The notes beneath the pieces are model-generated. The model searched no databases, was not told the origin of the DNA, and worked only from the letters and a program-made list of their open reading frames with translations. The translations under genes were made by a program, and so were the position numbers. Below are positions 13,093-16,052 of a stretch of DNA of 16,052 nucleotides, piece by piece. Every line of letters begins with the position of its first letter. Position 1 is the first letter of the stretch. The DNA comes from Hydrocurvibacter sp036169815. Lineage in GTDB: Bacteria; Campylobacterota; Campylobacteria; Campylobacterales; Sulfurimonadaceae. Where the stretch lies: the NCBI GenBank assembly GCA_036169815.1, contig JAVHOA010000048.1, forward strand, positions 1 through 16,052, read 5' to 3'.

Positions 13093-14415
13093 ATGGCTGA
13101 ACAAACTCCAACACCAAACAAAAAAACTGCGAAAAATAGAACGCATACGCCTGTAACTGGCCACAAGATAGAAGAACTCAGAACAAAAAACACCGCCGAA
13201 CTCGTCCTCATTGCAAATGAACTCGCTGTTGAAAATCCAAATGAACTCATCCGTCAAGATATTATTTTTGAGATTCTTAAAGCACAAGTAGAGCAGGGTG
13301 GTTTTATCCTTTTTACGGGAATACTTGAAGTGATGCAAGATGGATACGGCTTTTTACGTACCATCGATAAAGATTTTGGGGACAGCGTGCATGATGCCTA
13401 TGTTTCAAGCACACAAATCAAACGCTTTGCGCTGCGTAACGGTGACAGTGTTACAGGGCAAGTGCGTCCTCCAAAAGAGCAAGAACGCTACTATGCACTT
13501 CTTAAAATCGAAGCAATCAACTACCTTCCGCCAGAAGAGAGCAAAAAACGTCCTCTTTTTGAAAACCTCACACCAATCTATGCAACAAGTCAGATTAAGT
13601 TAGAGTACCAAGCAAACAAACTCACGGGCCGTATGATGGATCTCTTCGCGCCTATTGGTTGTGGGCAACGTGGGCTTGTCGTCGCACCTCCAAGAACGGG
13701 GAAGACGGAGCTTTTAAAAGAGATTGCAAATGGGATTACGCATAATCATGCAGATATGGATTTGATGGTTTTGCTTGTTGATGAACGACCTGAAGAGGTC
13801 ACTGACATGGAGCGAAGCGTACGCGGTGAAGTGTATAGCTCAACATTTGATATGCCAGCAAAAAACCACGTTAAAGTCGCTGAAATGGTGATTGAGCGTG
13901 CAAAACGTCGCGTGGAACTTGGGCATAACGTTGTTATCTTGCTTGACTCTATCACCCGTCTTGCTCGTGCGTACAATACCGTCACGCCATCGAGTGGAAA
14001 AGTGCTCTCAGGCGGGGTGGATGCCAATGCACTTCATAAACCAAAACGCTTTTTTGGAGCGGCTCGAAACATTGAAAATGGCGGAAGTTTGACAATCATC
14101 GCCACAGCACTTGTTGAGACGGGTTCTAAAATGGATGAGGTCATTTTTGAAGAGTTTAAAGGCACGGGGAACTCGGAGTTAGTGCTCAGCCGTAAAATCT
14201 CTGAACGCCGTATCTATCCAGCGATTGATATTTTAAAATCAGGGACTCGTAAAGAGGAACTTCTTATCTCTCCGGAGATTTTACAGAAAGTGTTTATTCT
14301 GCGCTCAATGTTGCATAAACAAGATGATGAAGTTGAAGCGCTTCGTTTCCTTTACACCACAATGATGAAAAGCAAAACAAATGCAGAATTTTTAGAAAGT
14401 ATGAATAACCAATAA
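13093..14415 (+). CDS. rho: Transcription termination factor Rho
   Basis: Rho is the hexameric RNA-dependent ATPase that ends transcription at C-rich unstructured RNA. This 440-residue protein has an N-terminal Rho domain (about 25-60), an RNA-binding cold-shock-like fold with GYGFLR (85-90), Walker A GLVVAPPRTGKT (194-205), DERPEEV (230-236), Walker B VVILLDS (280-286) and the Q-loop/R-loop segment from LSGGVDANALHKPKRFFG to EEFKGTGN. The short basic N-terminus (TPNKKTAKNR) is slightly longer than in E. coli Rho. ATG 13093 is preferred to GTG 13081, with GAAG 6 bases upstream and AAGG a little further; the GTG would have little room for its own site. The TAA shares one base with the murI ATG. 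Confidence 0.96.
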   Translation: MAEQTPTPNKKTAKNRTHTPVTGHKIEELRTKNTAELVLIANELAVENPNELIRQDIIFEILKAQVEQGGFILFTGILEVMQDGYGFLRTIDKDFGDSVHDAYVSSTQIKRFALRNGDSVTGQVRPPKEQERYYALLKIEAINYLPPEESKKRPLFENLTPIYATSQIKLEYQANKLTGRMMDLFAPIGCGQRGLVVAPPRTGKTELLKEIANGITHNHADMDLMVLLVDERPEEVTDMERSVRGEVYSSTFDMPAKNHVKVAEMVIERAKRRVELGHNVVILLDSITRLARAYNTVTPSSGKVLSGGVDANALHKPKRFFGAARNIENGGSLTIIATALVETGSKMDEVIFEEFKGTGNSELVLSRKISERRIYPAIDILKSGTRKEELLISPEILQKVFILRSMLHKQDDEVEALRFLYTTMMKSKTNAEFLESMNNQ

Positions 14416-15158
14416 TGAAAGTAGGTGTTTTTGATAGCGGAATCGGTGGATTGACGGTTGTTAAGTCGCTTTTAGAACACCAATTTTTTGAAGAGATTAT
14501 TTACTTTGGTGACACGGCGCGTGTACCTTATGGGGTCAAAGACAAAAATACGATTATTCGCTATGCCATCGAGGCGGTTGAGTTTTTTAAAAATTTTGAG
14601 CTTGACTTAATCGTCGTTGCCTGTAACACGGTGAGTGCCTATGCTTTGAACGAGATGCGAGAAACGGCAAGTTGTCCCGTTGTAGGCGTGATAGAAGCGG
14701 GTGCTCTTGCCGCGCAAAATGCCCTTACATGTAAGGATGCAAATATCTTTATCATCGCCACCAAAGCCACTGTAAACTCTAAGTCGTATGAACATGAACT
14801 CAACGCCCTTGGATATACCAACTTAGACGCAAAAGCGACCTCTCTTTTTGTCCCTCTTGTTGAAGAGGAGATTTATGAGGGCGAGATACTTGAAGCGACA
14901 TTTAAACTCTATTTTGATGGCATGACTCCACCTGATGCGCTCATCCTTGGATGTACCCATTTTCCTCTTATTGCTCCTGCTTTGCAAAACTATTTTGGCC
15001 CACGTTGCCAGTTGATTCACTCGGGTGATGCCATCGCACAGTATCTGGAAAAAGAGTTTGATTTTACTGCGCGCTATGCAAATCCGCAGATGAAGTTTTT
15101 TGCTTCAGAAAATCCTGAAGCTTTGCGGCAAATAGCCAAAAAATGGCTTCAACTCTAA
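14415..15158 (+). CDS. murI: Glutamate racemase
   Basis: MurI supplies D-glutamate for peptidoglycan. The 247-residue protein has the N-terminal FDSGIGGLTVV (D7, S8), the first catalytic cysteine C70 in VACNT and the second C180 in ILGCTHF, with H182 nearby, matching the two-base racemase mechanism. It begins on the last base of the rho stop (TAATG) with no clear ribosome-binding site of its own, so coupled translation is likely. The same gene pair is adjacent in Helicobacter pylori (HP0549 and HP0550), which supports the assignment to Campylobacterota. Confidence 0.95.
   Translation: MKVGVFDSGIGGLTVVKSLLEHQFFEEIIYFGDTARVPYGVKDKNTIIRYAIEAVEFFKNFELDLIVVACNTVSAYALNEMRETASCPVVGVIEAGALAAQNALTCKDANIFIIATKATVNSKSYEHELNALGYTNLDAKATSLFVPLVEEEIYEGEILEATFKLYFDGMTPPDALILGCTHFPLIAPALQNYFGPRCQLIHSGDAIAQYLEKEFDFTARYANPQMKFFASENPEALRQIAKKWLQL
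14726..14733. repeat. TACATGTA copy 9 (in murI)
   Basis: This is the longest version: the perfect 14-base palindrome CCTTACATGTAAGG spans 14723-14736. It is read as Leu-Thr-Cys-Lys in a variable part of MurI. Confidence 0.85.
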
Positions 15159-15160
15159 AG

Positions 15161-15193
15161 AGCAAAACTGCTTGCAAACGCAGTTGTTTTGCT
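15161..15193 (+). terminator. Possible terminator hairpin after murI
   Basis: AGCAAAAC (15161-15168) pairs with GTTTTGCT (15186-15193), extended by TGC/GCA across a 3-base bulge, with an 8-base loop. Only two further T residues follow, so it may be a weak terminator, a 3'-end stabiliser, or a Rho-dependent site. Confidence 0.35.
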
Positions 15194-15233
15194 TGTAACC
15201 ATTGCGCAATAATATCCTCCTATATTTTTATCC

Positions 15234-16052
15234 ATGCAAACACAACTCACACAGATATGGCTTGAGAGATTACAAGTTTTAGATATCGCATTTCAGCCTA
15301 TTCTCAACATCAATACAGGTAAACTCTATGCCGTAGAAGCACTTTTACGCAATGTGGAAGATGTGGGATTTTTATCCATTTTTTCACTTTTTGATACAGT
15401 TTATAAAGAAGGATTGCTCTATCCTTTTGACATTCAACTGCGAGAAAAAGCTTTTAAAAAATTTACAACAATAGAAAATTATGAGAAGATAAAACTTTTT
15501 TATAACCTCGATAACCGTCTTTTTGAGATACCAAATTTCTCACACGGCAACACGATAAAACTACTTGAAAAGTTCAATATTTCCAAAGATAATCTCTGTT
15601 TTGAGATTTCTGAGCGCTACGAGGTTTCTCAAGAGTGCGATATTTCAACTGTGCTCAAACACTACCAAGATGAGGATTTTTGTATCGGCATCGATGACTT
15701 TGGTGTGGGGCATTCTGGATATAAACTGCTCTATGAAAGCACCCCAGAGATTATCAAGATCGATAGATTTTTTCTAAGCACAATTGAGACAAATTTAAAG
15801 AAAAAACTTTTAGTCCGTAATATTGTCAATTTGGCAATACAGTTTGGCATAAAGGTCGTCGCAGAAGGTGTGGAAACAAAAGAAGAGTTGCTTACATGTA
15901 AGGAACTTGGTTGCCATTTTGTACAAGGCTATTTGGCGCAAAAACCAACAGTCAAAACCAAAGAAATTCTTTTTAAATATGAGCATATTAAAGAGATTCT
16001 AAAGTCTGATAAAAGAGTAAAAGCGAGTCATAATCAGATTCTTTCTTATCTT
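15234..16052 (+). CDS. EAL-domain protein, probable cyclic-di-GMP phosphodiesterase (runs off right edge)
   Basis: The frame is open from ATG 15234 to the last base (273 codons), with no stop reached. EAL domains hydrolyse cyclic-di-GMP and so favour motility over biofilm. The expected catalytic and metal-binding residues are seen: E35 in VEALLR, N91 in YNLDN, E124 in FEISE, D154-D155 in IDDFGVGHSG, K175 in IKIDR, E211 in VAEGVET and Q231 in QGYL. The enzyme therefore looks potentially active. There is no signal peptide or membrane segment before the domain, which starts within the first 20 residues, so any sensor part must lie beyond the window. The ribosome-binding site is weak, and an in-frame stop lies just upstream at 15210-15212, so 15234 is the most upstream ATG. 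The gene is 75 bases after murI, behind a hairpin. Confidence 0.88.
   Translation, partial: MQTQLTQIWLERLQVLDIAFQPILNINTGKLYAVEALLRNVEDVGFLSIFSLFDTVYKEGLLYPFDIQLREKAFKKFTTIENYEKIKLFYNLDNRLFEIPNFSHGNTIKLLEKFNISKDNLCFEISERYEVSQECDISTVLKHYQDEDFCIGIDDFGVGHSGYKLLYESTPEIIKIDRFFLSTIETNLKKKLLVRNIVNLAIQFGIKVVAEGVETKEELLTCKELGCHFVQGYLAQKPTVKTKEILFKYEHIKEILKSDKRVKASHNQILSYL
15893..15900. repeat. TACATGTA copy 10 (in EAL gene)
   Basis: The 12-base palindrome CTTACATGTAAG spans 15891-15902. It is read as Leu-Thr-Cys-Lys ahead of the LGCHFVQGY segment. Confidence 0.85.

Overview
The window looks like chromosomal DNA of a Campylobacterota (Epsilonproteobacteria) species, most plausibly a Sulfurospirillum-like free-living member. 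This is inferred from moderate AT richness, an ArsRS/CprRS-type two-component pair, a CZB-tailed chemoreceptor with a cysteine ligand, a rho-murI pair (also adjacent in Helicobacter pylori) and overall protein character. No rRNA, tRNA, CRISPR array or insertion sequence was recognised.

Layout, left to right. (1) Bases 1-517 are very AT-rich (about 24% GC by hand count over 1-480) and hold the 5' part of an unknown minus-strand gene plus a gene-poor gap, so this looks like the edge of an accessory segment. (2) On the minus strand, a DEAD-box RNA helicase with an Arg/Gly-rich tail is followed 3 bases later by a HIT-family protein. The helicase leader contains a 19-bp imperfect hairpin just before the start codon. 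(3) Divergently, a secreted YceI-family protein ends in a bidirectional terminator shared with a minus-strand pssA - chemoreceptor pair. (4) The minus-strand operon porin-feoA-feoB has ATGA stop/start overlaps at both junctions, which ties an outer-membrane channel to ferrous iron uptake. (5) Two Fur-box-like dyads lie between that operon and a divergent response regulator/histidine kinase pair (ATGA overlap); one fills the -35/-10 spacer of the predicted porin promoter. (6) The kinase gene converges on pgi and the two stop codons share the four bases CTAG. (7) A strong sigma70-like promoter drives rho, which overlaps murI by one base. An EAL-domain gene then runs off the right edge.

The main unexplained signal is a palindromic octamer, TACATGTA, found ten times, always inside genes, in two reading frames and on genes of both strands. 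About 0.5 would be expected by chance for this base composition. It behaves like a highly iterated palindrome (compare cyanobacterial HIP1) and shapes the proteins: it is read as Leu/Ile-His-Val or Thr-Cys-Lys/Asn. The second most interesting theme is the porin-feoAB iron-import operon with its Fur-like operators and neighbouring sensor system.
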